64,000 bases of DNA from Thiomicrospira cyclica ALM1 (GTDB taxonomy: Bacteria > Pseudomonadota > Gammaproteobacteria > Thiomicrospirales > Thiomicrospiraceae). The notes under the pieces were generated by a model. The model had not been told where the DNA came from. It did not search any database and saw only the letters and a list, made by a program, of their open reading frames with translations. The stretch is from the NCBI RefSeq assembly GCF_000214825.1, contig NC_015581.1:1798001-1862000 (forward strand), written 5' to 3'. Positions 37,067 through 50,109 of the stretch are shown here, piece by piece. Made by a program: the position numbers and the translations under genes. Within the stretch, counting starts at the first letter, position 1, and every line of letters starts with the position of its first letter.

Positions 37067-37462
37067 ATGAATGAAGCCCAAATGTTTAGTCTACGCCTAC
37101 AAGAAGCCATGCAGAATCATGGCTATGAATTACGCCCAATCGTAATTGAACGCGAGTTTAATCAACGCTATTGGGGTAAATCGATTTCCTTCCAAGCTGC
37201 ACGTCGTTGGTTGCATGGTGAAGCAGTTCCTACACAAGACCGCCTACAAGTCCTCGCTGAATGGTTAAATGTCGATCCGCATTGGTTGCGGTTTGGGGAG
37301 AAATTATCCGGCTCGGTGCAACAACAGCGCAAACGCTGGGATGCGAATATGACCCCGCAAGAACGCCAGGTGGTGGAAACCTTTATGAGCCTGCCGGCGG
37401 AGAAACGCAAAATGGTCGGTGAAATCGTATTCGCCTTTGCTCAAGCTCAAACCAAATCTTGA
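37067..37462 (+). CDS. Helix-turn-helix regulator (XRE/CI-like)
   Basis: A 131-residue protein. Residues about 5-70 hold a putative helix-turn-helix: FSLRLQEAMQNHG, then SISFQAARRWLHGEAVPTQDRLQVLAEWLNVDPHWLRFGE, where the SFQAARRWLHG segment looks like the recognition part. Residues 85-131 are helical and polar. The repeats just upstream suggest autoregulation. It stands before ParDE and may come from a phage or mobile element, but no integrase is seen. Confidence 0.72.
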   Translation: MNEAQMFSLRLQEAMQNHGYELRPIVIEREFNQRYWGKSISFQAARRWLHGEAVPTQDRLQVLAEWLNVDPHWLRFGEKLSGSVQQQRKRWDANMTPQERQVVETFMSLPAEKRKMVGEIVFAFAQAQTKS

Positions 37463-37517
37463 CCTATGGCAAAGATTGCCATAATCTAGAATCATCGAAA
37501 TTAATCGGAGTAATATT

Positions 37518-37748
37518 ATGGCGACTATGAATATTTCGTTACCGGATAAAATGAAAGACTGGGTTGAAGAGTCGGTGCAAACAGGGCTTTATGCCAATGC
37601 ATCGGATTATGTTCGTGACCTAATTCGTCAGGATCATCAAAAAATGGCGGCGTTACGCCAAGCGTTAATCGAAGGTGAAAAGTCCGGTTTTGCATGTGAA
37701 TTTGATATCGAGGCGTTTATCAACACTAAAAAACAAGCTGCGCAATGA
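37518..37748 (+). CDS. parD: ParD-type antitoxin
   Basis: A 76-residue ribbon-helix-helix antitoxin of the ParD/CopG group. MATMNISLPDKMKDWVEESV is the beta-strand and first helix, and YANASDYVRDLIRQDH the second. The C-terminal tail binds the toxin. It ends in ATGA overlap with the toxin gene, the standard coupled order. A GGAG site precedes the ATG. Confidence 0.92.
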   Translation: MATMNISLPDKMKDWVEESVQTGLYANASDYVRDLIRQDHQKMAALRQALIEGEKSGFACEFDIEAFINTKKQAAQ

Positions 37749-38044
37749 AGATTGAACTATCACCCAAAGCGCAAGAAGATTTAAGTTATATTTGGGACTA
37801 CACCTACCACCAATGGGGCACAATGCAAGCTGAAACCTACGTTCGCAACATTTGGCATGCTATTGAAAGTTTAAAATCCAGTTACAACTCTTCACAAAGT
37901 ATCGATTTTGTTAGAGCGGGTTACCGCAAAATACAAACCGGTTCACATGTCATCTTTTTTAAACAAGCTTCAGACACTATCACCGTCATTCGTATTCTTC
38001 ATCAGCAAATGGATATTTCCAGACACCTCTCCACCGATTTGTAG
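37745..38044 (+). CDS. parE: ParE-type toxin
   Basis: A 99-residue ParE/RelE-fold toxin. MKIELSPKAQEDLSYIWDYTYHQWG opens with the usual strand and helix, and YRKIQTGSHVIFFKQASDTITVIRILHQQMD is the strand region with conserved RILH. ParE toxins poison DNA gyrase. Length and order with parD are normal, so the pair looks functional. Confidence 0.92.
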   Translation: MKIELSPKAQEDLSYIWDYTYHQWGTMQAETYVRNIWHAIESLKSSYNSSQSIDFVRAGYRKIQTGSHVIFFKQASDTITVIRILHQQMDISRHLSTDL

Positions 38045-38117
38045 ATTTCACCTGTTAAACCGCCCATCACCAGGCCTGGTGCTTGACAATTTTGCCCGGC
38101 TTGTTTAACCTGCATGA

Positions 38118-38208
38118 TATCTCTCGGGGTGCGCGTTTGCGCTGAGATGGTCGAATGACCGAACCCGCTGAACTTGAACTGGTTAGAACCAGCGTAGGGA
38201 AGAGAATC
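38118..38208 (+). ncRNA. TPP riboswitch (THI element) upstream of thiC
   Basis: The conserved parts are present in order: CTCTCGGGGTGC, GCTGAGA, the GACCGAACCC region, CTGAACTTGAACTGG and the 3' CAGCGTAGGGAAGAGA. It senses thiamine diphosphate and should reduce thiC expression when thiamine is plentiful. About 290 bases separate it from the thiC start. Confidence 0.95.
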
Positions 38209-40378
<2,170 letters not shown>

Positions 40379-40391
40379 GGGGCTTAAAGCA

Positions 40392-41435
40392 ATGAAACGT
40401 TGGTCAGAAATGCATTCCATCGGGATTGCCGGAGCAGGCCTGGTGGGTCGGGTTTTGGCGTTGAATTTAATTCAGCGCGGCATCCAAGTTACGCTCTATG
40501 AAAAAGATAGCGCCATCACCCCACCTAATGCGGCTGGCTATACGGCGGCAGGTATGCTGTCACCCTATGCTGAACTGGAACTGATGGATGCCGAACTTTT
40601 TCAGCTTGGTGTGCGCTCGATTGAACTTTGGCCAGGCCTGGTGCAATGGATGGCCGAACAGGATTGCGCGGTCGATTTTCAACAACGCGGCAGTCTGATT
40701 TTAGCGCACCCTAATGATCGTGCCGACCTGCAACATTTTATGCGTCAACTGCAGCATAAACTACCGGCGGGCTATCGGGTTGAACAACTCAATAATGCAC
40801 GTATTACTGAACTCGAACCGGAACTCGCCCATCACCACCAGGCCTGGTTATTACCCAACGAAGGTCAGGTGGATTCGATGCAATTTTTTACCCAAAGCGA
40901 ACGGCTGCTGAAAAATCATCCGCTGGTTGAGTGGAGAGAAAACCAGCCTGTTGAGAAGGTCGAAAACCATCAAATTGACGGTCAAGCATTCGACTGGGTG
41001 TTTGACTGTCGTGGTTTAGGCGCGAAAGCGGCTATTCCGGATTTACGCGGTGTGCGTGGCGAGGTGTTTTGGCTGGATGCGCCCGAAGTTAAACTTTCGC
41101 GGCCAGTGCGCTTAATGCACCCGCGTTATCGCATTTATATCGTGCCGCGCGCTAATGGGCGTTATGTGATTGGCGCGAGTGAAATCGAAAGCGAAGACCG
41201 CAGTCCGATGTCGGTGCGCTCCAGCTTGGAGTTATTATCGGCGGCCTATAGCGTACATCCAGGTTTTGCCGAAGCGCGAATTGTCAATCAGTTGACTAAT
41301 TGCCGCCCGGCGTTGGGCGATAATTTACCGCGTATCGAGCAACAAGACGGCGTGACACGCATTAACGGCTTATATCGCCACGGCTATTTGTTTTCGCCCG
41401 CGAGTGTTGAAAAAGCTTTGGCGCAGCTTGCTTGA
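40392..41435 (+). CDS. thiO: Glycine oxidase ThiO
   Basis: A 347-residue FAD enzyme of the DAO family. The FAD motif is IGIAGAGLVGRVLALNLIQRG, then AGYTAAGMLSPYAELE near residue 50 and a C-terminal INGLYRHGYLFSPA. ThiO makes the iminoacetate used to build the thiazole ring. I chose ATG 40392, 13 bases after the thiC stop, rather than a long upstream in-frame extension inside thiC. Three CAGGCCTG copies lie in it (40435, 40633, 40849), coding for AGLV, PGLV and QAWL in different frames. Confidence 0.92.
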   Translation: MKRWSEMHSIGIAGAGLVGRVLALNLIQRGIQVTLYEKDSAITPPNAAGYTAAGMLSPYAELELMDAELFQLGVRSIELWPGLVQWMAEQDCAVDFQQRGSLILAHPNDRADLQHFMRQLQHKLPAGYRVEQLNNARITELEPELAHHHQAWLLPNEGQVDSMQFFTQSERLLKNHPLVEWRENQPVEKVENHQIDGQAFDWVFDCRGLGAKAAIPDLRGVRGEVFWLDAPEVKLSRPVRLMHPRYRIYIVPRANGRYVIGASEIESEDRSPMSVRSSLELLSAAYSVHPGFAEARIVNQLTNCRPALGDNLPRIEQQDGVTRINGLYRHGYLFSPASVEKALAQLA

Positions 41436-41448
41436 ACGCGCTTTCGCT

Positions 41449-41510
41449 CTTGTGTGCTAGTGACGCCTCTTTTTGCGCAGCAAAAAGCCGAAGGAGCAAG
41501 TACACAAGGC
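41449..41510 (+). repeat. 62-base hairpin repeat, copy 2
   Basis: One mismatch to copy 1. It fills most of the gap between thiO and thiS. The bases before it (CGCTTTCGC) mirror those after copy 1 (GCGAAAGCG), so the full element may be longer. Confidence 0.85.
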
Positions 41511-41552
41511 TACGCGCTACCTACTATCAAGCAACTAAAACAGGATTAAAAA

Positions 41553-41747
41553 ATGATCGTCATCATTAATGGTGAACCAACTGACACAATTTCCACCAAC
41601 CTAGCAGGCCTGGTGGCAAAGCTGAATATTGAGGGCGCATTTGCGTTGGCGCTTAATGAAAACTTTGTACCCAAAAGCCAATATGCCGATACACCCATAG
41701 CGGAAAACGACCGCATAGAGATCGTCGCCCCAATGCAAGGCGGTTAA
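41553..41747 (+). CDS. thiS: Sulfur carrier protein ThiS
   Basis: A 64-residue ubiquitin-like protein ending in the obligatory GG (MQGG), which is adenylated and thiocarboxylated to give sulfur to the thiazole ring. VPKSQYADTPIAENDRIEIVAPMQGG matches the family end. A CAGGCCTGG lies at 41605 (coding LAGLVAKL). A 159-base gap to thiG shows no clear signal. Confidence 0.95.
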   Translation: MIVIINGEPTDTISTNLAGLVAKLNIEGAFALALNENFVPKSQYADTPIAENDRIEIVAPMQGG

Positions 41748-41906
41748 TTTCTAGTGGTGAGTGTTTCGTTTTGAATATTGAATCAAGCGGGCGGTATTGC
41801 AGGTGAAGCGAGTTGTGCCAAGCCAAAAGGCAAGCTTTAGTTTTACCCCGATTCTGCAACAGGAGCAAATCCTGCAATAGCCATACATAGTTAAGGTAGA
41901 AAATAT

Positions 41907-42716
41907 ATGAACAACCATACCCCTACGGGCATAAAAACCTGGTTAATCGATGATAAGGAAATTAACAGCCGTTTACTGATTGGCTCTGCGCTTTATCCGT
42001 CACCGGATATTATGCGTCAAGCGATTGAAGCCAGTGGCAGCCAAGTGGTCACGGTGTCGATTCGCCGCCAAAACCCAGGTGATCAAAGTGGGCAAGCCTT
42101 TTGGCAAATTATCCAATCGCTGGGTTGTCATATTCTGCCGAATACCGCCGGTTGTCGAAATGCCAAAGAAGCCATTACCACCGCGCAAATGGCGCGTGAA
42201 ATCTTTGGTACAAATTGGATTAAACTCGAAGTGATCGGCGATGATTACACCTTACAACCCGATCCGTTTGATTTGGTCAAAGCGGCGCAAGCCTTAATTG
42301 AAGACGGCTTTGAAGTCTTCCCTTACGCCAGCGATGATCTTGTTTTATGTCAGCGTTTAGTCGATGTCGGTTGCCGCATCGTCATGCCCTGGGCATCCCC
42401 TATTGGTTCGGGCAAAGGCATAATGAATCCCTACAATATGGAATTAATTCGCCAACGACTGCCTGACACGACTCTGATTGTCGATGCCGGTATCGGTAAA
42501 CCGTCGCACGCGGCGCAAGCCTTGGAAATGGGATTTGATGGCGTATTACTTAATTCCGCCGTCGCCCTCGCCAATGATCCAGTAAAAATGGCCAGCGCCT
42601 TTAAATACGCAATTGACGCCGGGCGGTTGGGCTATGAAGCCGGTGCTATGCCACAACGCAATTTCGCCAGTGCCTCCACTCCCACCCTCGGCACCCCGTT
42701 TTGGCATCAAGATTAA
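41907..42716 (+). CDS. thiG: Thiazole synthase ThiG
   Basis: A 269-residue TIM-barrel enzyme that makes thiazole phosphate from DXP, ThiS thiocarboxylate and iminoacetate. [16 protein letters not shown] carries the Schiff-base lysine. [13 protein letters not shown] and [31 protein letters not shown] match the family. The usual TGKY near residue 28 is replaced by GSALY ([11 protein letters not shown]). thiE and thiD are not in the window. Confidence 0.95.
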   Translation: MNNHTPTGIKTWLIDDKEINSRLLIGSALYPSPDIMRQAIEASGSQVVTVSIRRQNPGDQSGQAFWQIIQSLGCHILPNTAGCRNAKEAITTAQMAREIFGTNWIKLEVIGDDYTLQPDPFDLVKAAQALIEDGFEVFPYASDDLVLCQRLVDVGCRIVMPWASPIGSGKGIMNPYNMELIRQRLPDTTLIVDAGIGKPSHAAQALEMGFDGVLLNSAVALANDPVKMASAFKYAIDAGRLGYEAGAMPQRNFASASTPTLGTPFWHQD

Positions 42717-42799
42717 TCGCGCCAGAATCCACAATTTCGGTTAGAATCAATATTATTTACCTAAAATTCGCGAAATTTTGTCTTAGTTAAGAGGCCTCT

Positions 42800-43432
42800 A
42801 TGATCATTCAAATCGGCAATATTAAAGGCGGTTGCGGTAAAAGTACCGTCAGTGTGAATTTAGCCGCACTGCTTGCTAACCTAGGGAAAGATGTCATCAT
42901 TATTGATGCCGACCGCCAGGCCACCTCATCGAACTGGGTGCTAGACCGTAATGAAACCGGTTTACCTCGCGTTAATCATGTGCAGGTATTTGACAATATC
43001 CGCGATACCGTTAAGGATCTCGGCAAACGCTATGAGTACGTGATTGTTGATTCAGCAGGTCAAGACGGGCGCGAATTACGCACCGGTTTAACAGCAGTCG
43101 ATAGATTATTAGTTCCTTTTCGACCCTCACAGCCAGATTTAGATGTCTTACCGCAACTACAAGAGGTGATTCAGCTCTCCAAAGACTTCAATCCTAACCT
43201 ACAGGTGAGCGCCATTCTAACTCTGGCACCGACCAATCCATCGATCCGTGAAATCGAGGAAGCTCAGGACTATATCAGTGATTATCGAGACATTAAGCTG
43301 TTAAGCAGTATAATAAGAGATCGTAAAGTCTACCGTGACGCCATGGGCCTGGGTAAAGGCGTGGTTGAAATGGACAATGACAAAGCTAAATTTGAAATTA
43401 ATCAATTATGGGAGGAACTCCATGGTCACTAA
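42800..43432 (+). CDS. mcdA: ParA-type ATPase, probable carboxysome-positioning McdA
   Basis: A 210-residue ParA/MinD ATPase with the deviant Walker A KGGCGKST near residue 10, DADRQATSSNW and VIVDSAGQDGRE. Such short ParA proteins paired with a small disordered partner form the McdAB system that spaces carboxysomes on the nucleoid. The partner gene overlaps this one by 11 bases. Its own ribosome binding site sits in the palindrome AGAGGCCTCT. In many bacteria mcdAB lies next to cso genes; here it is about 34 kb away, so the call depends on the partner. The chromosomal ParA is separate, at 55670. Confidence 0.72.
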   Translation: MIIQIGNIKGGCGKSTVSVNLAALLANLGKDVIIIDADRQATSSNWVLDRNETGLPRVNHVQVFDNIRDTVKDLGKRYEYVIVDSAGQDGRELRTGLTAVDRLLVPFRPSQPDLDVLPQLQEVIQLSKDFNPNLQVSAILTLAPTNPSIREIEEAQDYISDYRDIKLLSSIIRDRKVYRDAMGLGKGVVEMDNDKAKFEINQLWEELHGH

Positions 43433-43685
43433 ACGTACCCCACGCACACGCCAAACATCAGCGCGTAATACCGCTACTGCTGCAAAACCCACCGAAGAGA
43501 AAACGGTAACCACAACAACCGTTGAAGAAACGGCTACCGCTCCAGAACCTAAAAGCAACGCTGCTGTAAAACCAGCCGCTAAAACCGCACCAAAAGCGGA
43601 TGCAAAAACCGCACCAACTGCGGAACTCAAAAAAGAGGAAGAACCTCGCCGTATTTTCTCATCACGCCGTGTATGGCCTGATTAA
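43422..43685 (+). CDS. mcdB: Disordered small protein, probable McdB
   Basis: An 87-residue low-complexity protein. The N-terminus is basic (VTKRTPRTRQTSARN), the middle is rich in A, T, K, E and P, and the end RRIFSSRRVWPD carries the only tryptophan, at residue 85. Alpha-type McdB proteins are disordered and have an invariant C-terminal tryptophan, which fits. A GGAGG site lies within mcdA. McdB links carboxysomes to McdA. A longer upstream start (43335) lies inside mcdA and looks spurious. Confidence 0.68.
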   Translation: MVTKRTPRTRQTSARNTATAAKPTEEKTVTTTTVEETATAPEPKSNAAVKPAAKTAPKADAKTAPTAELKKEEEPRRIFSSRRVWPD

Positions 43686-43720
43686 ATATTGATTCAACCC
43701 ACTTATTATGGAGTTGCAGT

Positions 43721-44224
43721 ATGGCTAAAATCACTCTAAAAGGTAACCCTATCAATACCGTAGGCGAACTTCCTTCACAAGGAAGCACTGTGGCTGATTT
43801 TTGTTTGGTAGCCGCTGATTTATCAGAAACCTGTTTCGCAAGCGGTAAAGCCTTACTCCTGAATGTTTTTCCAAGCATCGATACCGGTGTATGTGCCGAA
43901 TCGGTGCGCCAGTTCAATGCCTTAGCCGCTCAAATCGGTGATGCCGAAGTCTGGTGTATTTCTGCCGATCTACCCTTTGCGCAACAACGGTTTTGTGGTG
44001 CCGAAGGTTTAGATAAGGTTAAAACCTTGTCGAGCTTTCGCAATGCCGATTTTGGCAACCACTATGGTCTAACTATTGTTGATGGCCCATTAGCAGGCCT
44101 ACTGGCGCGTGCGGTGATTATTATTGATGCCAAGGGAAAAATTGCCTATACCGAGTTGGTGCCTGAAATTGCCCAAGAGCCAAATTATGATGCAGCCTTA
44201 GCGGCGCTAAAAGCACTCGCCTGA
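43721..44224 (+). CDS. tpx: Thiol peroxidase Tpx
   Basis: A 167-residue atypical 2-Cys peroxiredoxin. The peroxidatic cysteine is in FPSIDTGVCAESVRQFN (the usual DTPVC proline is replaced by glycine), and the resolving cysteine in QQRFCGAEGL. It reduces peroxides using thioredoxin. The end HYGLTIVDGPLAGLLARAVIIID is typical. Its own terminator follows. Confidence 0.94.
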   Translation: MAKITLKGNPINTVGELPSQGSTVADFCLVAADLSETCFASGKALLLNVFPSIDTGVCAESVRQFNALAAQIGDAEVWCISADLPFAQQRFCGAEGLDKVKTLSSFRNADFGNHYGLTIVDGPLAGLLARAVIIIDAKGKIAYTELVPEIAQEPNYDAALAALKALA

Positions 44225-44255
44225 ACCGAGCGATTTTAAAACCAGGACATAAACC

Positions 44256-44287
44256 AACCCCAGTTGATCGTATCACTGGGGTTTTTT
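44256..44287 (+). terminator. Terminator after tpx
   Basis: AACCCCAGT pairs with ACTGGGGTT across 10 bases, then TTTT. Confidence 0.9.
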
Positions 44288-44305
44288 ATGAGCTAAGATT
44301 TCTGT

Positions 44306-44740
44306 ATGGAAAAAGTATTTTGTCAAATAGGCTATTTTATCCATGACGAAACGAATGCCGCTAATGAGAAGGTTGTGGTGCGTATTGATACCCGTAGCGT
44401 CAACTCGAATCACGGCGAGCGCGATGATCACCTACGCAGTGATGATTTTTTGAATGTCGAGCAACATCCACAGGCTGAATTTGTGAGTACGAGTGTCACT
44501 AACCAACCCGATGGCACGAAACTTATTAAAGGTAACTTTACCCTTAATGGTGTCACTAAGCCGATTAAAATTGTCGCCAACAAAATTGGTGAAGGTACCG
44601 ATCCATGGGGCGGCTATCGTGCCGGTTTTGAAGGTCGTGCCGAATTTAAAATGGCCGACTTTAATTTTAAGATGGATTTAGGGCCAACCTCCTCAACCGT
44701 GTATTTAGATTTACACGTTGAAGGGATTAAACGTGATTAA
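44306..44740 (+). CDS. YceI-family protein lacking its N-terminus
   Basis: A 144-residue protein matching the C-terminal three quarters of YceI lipocalin-like proteins: SVNSNHGERDDHLRSDDFLNVEQHPQAEF, NFTLNGVTKPI and GTDPWGGYRAGFEGRAEF. A normal YceI has about 190 residues, with a signal peptide and the first beta-strands; these about 50 residues are missing. The tpx terminator lies 18 bases upstream, leaving no room for the missing part or a normal promoter. The remnant is otherwise well kept. It may be a pseudogene or a cytoplasmic variant. Confidence 0.8.
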   Translation: MEKVFCQIGYFIHDETNAANEKVVVRIDTRSVNSNHGERDDHLRSDDFLNVEQHPQAEFVSTSVTNQPDGTKLIKGNFTLNGVTKPIKIVANKIGEGTDPWGGYRAGFEGRAEFKMADFNFKMDLGPTSSTVYLDLHVEGIKRD

Positions 44741-44744
44741 TGGC

Positions 44745-45611
44745 CTAGGCCAAATCAATTATTAGGCCAATTAAAATAACTAAGCCGACCCAGTGATTTT
44801 GCTTGAATGCTTTAAAGCAAGCCTGCGGATCACGGTGTCGGCTTTGCCATAATTGCGAGCTAAACAAAGCCACCACCACCGCCAAACTTATCCAAAAAGC
44901 CATGCCTAGCTGAAGCCAATAGCCCAGCACGACCAGCAATAACACCATCAGACTTTGTAGCAATCCGATAATCACCAAATCATAGCGTCCAAATAGAATC
45001 GCTGTCGATTTAATGCCCACTTTTAAATCATCGTCACGATCGGTAATAGCGTAAAACGTGTCATAGATTAAGGTCCAAATCAAGGTAATGGCAAACACCA
45101 ACCAGGCCTGGTAAGGCACACTGCCCAACACAGCCGCATAACCCATAGGCACCGCCCATGCAAATGCCGCACCTAAAAACATTTGTGGCCAATGGGTATA
45201 ACGCTTGGTGAAAGGATAGAGAGTCGCCAAAACTAAAGCACCCAGCGACAAGAGAATGGTTAACGGATTTAATAACAAGACCAGTCCAAAACCTACCAAG
45301 CACAAGCCGGCAAATAGTAGCAGTGCGTCTCTAGGCGTAATCGCCCCTGTTGCCAATGGGCGTGAAGCGGTTCGCGCAACGTCACCGTCCCAATGACGAT
45401 CAGCATAGTCATTAATTACGCAGCCGGCCGAGCGCATCACAATCGCACCCAAAATAAACACGACCAGCACCAGGCCTGGTGGCGTACCTTCCGCTGCAAG
45501 CCATAATGCCCATAATGCCGGCCAAAGCACCAGATAAATCCCAACGGGCTTGTCTAAACGCATTAACTGAATATAGGACCAGAACTTGGTTTGCATCAAA
45601 GGCTTACTCAA
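44745..45611 (-). CDS. ubiA: 4-hydroxybenzoate polyprenyltransferase UbiA
   Basis: A 288-residue polytopic prenyltransferase of ubiquinone synthesis. The first acidic motif is NDYADRHWDGDVART and the second is DTFYAITDRDDDLKVG, as the family needs for magnesium-diphosphate binding. The start MSKPLMQTKFWSY is 8 bases inside the preceding small gene. ubiC is not seen. Two palindrome copies lie at 45112 and 45470. Confidence 0.95.
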   Translation of the reverse strand: MSKPLMQTKFWSYIQLMRLDKPVGIYLVLWPALWALWLAAEGTPPGLVLVVFILGAIVMRSAGCVINDYADRHWDGDVARTASRPLATGAITPRDALLLFAGLCLVGFGLVLLLNPLTILLSLGALVLATLYPFTKRYTHWPQMFLGAAFAWAVPMGYAAVLGSVPYQAWLVFAITLIWTLIYDTFYAITDRDDDLKVGIKSTAILFGRYDLVIIGLLQSLMVLLLVVLGYWLQLGMAFWISLAVVVALFSSQLWQSRHRDPQACFKAFKQNHWVGLVILIGLIIDLA

Positions 45612-45849
45612 AAATATGCCCCCAACCCTGTTCGCGCAACCATTTTAGCCCAAGGGGATTCGCCTCGGCTTCAAAGGTGACTTCATTATAACGTTCACTA
45701 TGATGCAAGGTAATTTTGGCCGCATCCTGCACCCAAACCGAACGCACTGTCCAGCCCATAAGATGGCTTTGACCACCATCAAATTCGACACGCTCCCAGC
45801 CCTGGCTAGGTAATAAACTGCTAAGTTGATCATAGTCTTGTTGCGTCAT
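45604..45849 (-). CDS. Small protein of unknown function (81 aa)
   Basis: I do not recognise this family. It is a soluble, acidic 81-residue protein rich in tryptophan (MGWTVRSVWVQ, LKWLREQGWGHIFE). It lies 12 bases after glmU and overlaps ubiA by 8 bases, so it seems a real coupled gene of the glmU-orf-ubiA unit. No signal peptide or membrane segment is visible. Confidence 0.7.
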   Translation of the reverse strand: MTQQDYDQLSSLLPSQGWERVEFDGGQSHLMGWTVRSVWVQDAAKITLHHSERYNEVTFEAEANPLGLKWLREQGWGHIFE

Positions 45850-45861
45850 GCGAAAGCCTCC

Positions 45862-47247
45862 TTATTTCACCTGCTCGTTTTTTTGAAGCCTAGTCGGTTT
45901 TTGCCAGCCTGCTAGGGTCAGTTGTTTGGCACGGCTCAAGGTCAGCTGTCCAGCCGGTGCCGTCTTAGTGATGGTAGATCCGGCACCGATAGTCGCATCA
46001 CTTTCAACTCTAACCGGAGCAATTAACTGAGTATCAGAACCCACAAACACCCGATCACCAATCAGGGTTTGATGTTTATTTACGCCATCGTAATTACAGG
46101 TAATCGTGCCAGCACCAATATTACACTGCTCGCCCATTACCGTATCACCAATATAGCTCAGGTGATTCACCTTCGAACCCTGTGCGATTTTTGCCTGCTT
46201 GGTTTCCACAAAATTACCAATCCGAACCTTGTCCGCTAACTCGGTACCCGGACGTAATCGCGCATAGGGTCCAATCGACACCTCACTACCAATCTGACAG
46301 CCGTCCAGATGACTAAACGGATGAATCACCGTATGATCCGCAATCACCACTTTTTTTAACACACAGTTTGCGCCAATCTTTACATGATTACCTAATTGAA
46401 CCTGACCTTCAAAAATAACATTAGCATCAATCTCAACATCCTGGCCTACCAGTAATTCGCCACGGATATCAATACGAGATGGATCTAGCAAAGTGACACC
46501 CCGGTGCATCAGTGAATTCGCCAGGCTCTGCTGATACTGGCGCTCTAGAGCGGCAAGTTGTAATTTATCATTAACACCTAGCACTTCCATTTCGCTGGCT
46601 GGCTGAGTGGTTTGGACGGCAAAACCGTCGGCTACCGCCATCGCAATGATATCGGTTAAATAAAACTCGCCCTGAGCATTATTTGACTGCAACCTTGCTA
46701 GCCACTGTTTCAGTTGCTTGCCCTGAGTTGCCAAGATACCGGTATTTACCTCTGTAACTGTCAATTGTTGGGCTGTGGCATCTTTCTGTTCAACGATGGC
46801 CGTCACCTGATGATGTTGGTCACGCAAAATTCGACCATAACCGGTTGGGTTGGCTAAATTAAGCGTGAGCAGTGCGAGCGGATGCTGGTCGGTAACCAGG
46901 CTTAATAAATCGTCTAGGGTAGATTTCGCCGTCAAGGGTACATCACCATAAAGAACCAACACAGTATCATCATCCTTAATAAAAGGTGACACCTGTTGCA
47001 CAGCGTGGCCTGTACCTAATTGTTGTGCTTGTAAAACAAAGTCAATATCCTGACCTGCCATAGCGTCTTCTACCAAGTGCGACTGATGACCTACAACCGT
47101 AAAAATATGAGCCGCGTTTAGTTGCTTCGCTCGATTAATTACATGCTGCAACAACGGTTGACCCGCCAACGGCTGTAAAACCTTAGGCAAGGATGAGCGC
47201 ATGCGCGTACCCTTTCCAGCGGCAAGAATAACAACATTAAGAGACAT
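45862..47247 (-). CDS. glmU: Bifunctional GlcNAc-1-phosphate uridyltransferase / acetyltransferase GlmU
   Basis: A 461-residue enzyme making UDP-GlcNAc. The N-terminal uridyltransferase starts VVILAAGKGTRMRSSLPKVLQPL; the C-terminal left-handed beta-helix shows hexapeptide repeats (IGANCVLKKVVIADHT, IGAGTITCNYDGVNKH). Length is normal. It follows the ATP synthase operon after a terminator, the common gammaproteobacterial order. Confidence 0.97.
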   Translation of the reverse strand: MSLNVVILAAGKGTRMRSSLPKVLQPLAGQPLLQHVINRAKQLNAAHIFTVVGHQSHLVEDAMAGQDIDFVLQAQQLGTGHAVQQVSPFIKDDDTVLVLYGDVPLTAKSTLDDLLSLVTDQHPLALLTLNLANPTGYGRILRDQHHQVTAIVEQKDATAQQLTVTEVNTGILATQGKQLKQWLARLQSNNAQGEFYLTDIIAMAVADGFAVQTTQPASEMEVLGVNDKLQLAALERQYQQSLANSLMHRGVTLLDPSRIDIRGELLVGQDVEIDANVIFEGQVQLGNHVKIGANCVLKKVVIADHTVIHPFSHLDGCQIGSEVSIGPYARLRPGTELADKVRIGNFVETKQAKIAQGSKVNHLSYIGDTVMGEQCNIGAGTITCNYDGVNKHQTLIGDRVFVGSDTQLIAPVRVESDATIGAGSTITKTAPAGQLTLSRAKQLTLAGWQKPTRLQKNEQVK

Positions 47248-47332
47248 GATTTACACTCCTGATACATTTATTAATCGTGTTGCAACTGTGATAAAACACT
47301 ATTAATAAATATATATTCTAAAATTCTGACAT

Positions 47333-47357
47333 AAAAAAAGCGCCCGAAGGCGCTTCT
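47333..47357 (-). terminator. Terminator of the ATP synthase operon
   Basis: On the minus strand GAAGCGCC pairs with GGCGCTTT across a TTCG-type loop, then a run of seven T. It lies 20 bases after atpC. Confidence 0.9.
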
Positions 47358-47378
47358 TTTCGTTTTTGCGAAACAGCC

Positions 47379-47813
47379 TTAAGCCATCCCAGTTTTTTGC
47401 AAACGTTCACGTAATTTAGTGATCGTTTGAATTTGAGCAACGGCTTCTGCAAGCTCAACCTGAGCACGCGCAACGTCAACTTCTGATTTTGCGTTTTCCA
47501 TCGCATCCTCAGCACGCTGTTTGGCTTGAAGAGCTTGCGCTTCATCAAGGTCACGCGAACGAATACACGTATCAGCAAGAATAGTTACAACATGAGGCTG
47601 AACCTCAATGGTGCCACTATTAATGTAATAAGTGTCTTCCTCATCACCGCTTTTTACGCGGACTTCGCCAGGTTTTAGCTGACTCAAAAACTGGGTGTGG
47701 AAAGGTAGGATACCCACCTCTCCGTTGGCAGCCTGTGCGAAAAGCATATCAGCCTTTCCAGAGAAAATCTCACCTTCCGCACTAACGATATCTACTTGCA
47801 TAGAGACTGCCAT
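47379..47813 (-). CDS. atpC: ATP synthase epsilon subunit
   Basis: A 144-residue F1 epsilon subunit. Residues 1-85 form the beta-sandwich (VDIVSAEGEIFSGKADMLF, GEVGILPFHTQFLSQL), and the rest the helical hairpin. It couples the rotor and can inhibit hydrolysis. It is the last gene of the atp operon, 6 bases after atpD. Confidence 0.96.
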   Translation of the reverse strand: MAVSMQVDIVSAEGEIFSGKADMLFAQAANGEVGILPFHTQFLSQLKPGEVRVKSGDEEDTYYINSGTIEVQPHVVTILADTCIRSRDLDEAQALQAKQRAEDAMENAKSEVDVARAQVELAEAVAQIQTITKLRERLQKTGMA

Positions 47814-47819
47814 GACACA

Positions 47820-50097
<2,278 letters not shown>

Positions 50098-50109
50098 GGT
50101 CAAACCCCC

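Noticed and set aside
43335-43421. Longer N-terminus for the McdB-like protein
   Set aside because: It lies wholly inside mcdA, and a GGAGG site supports the start at 43422.
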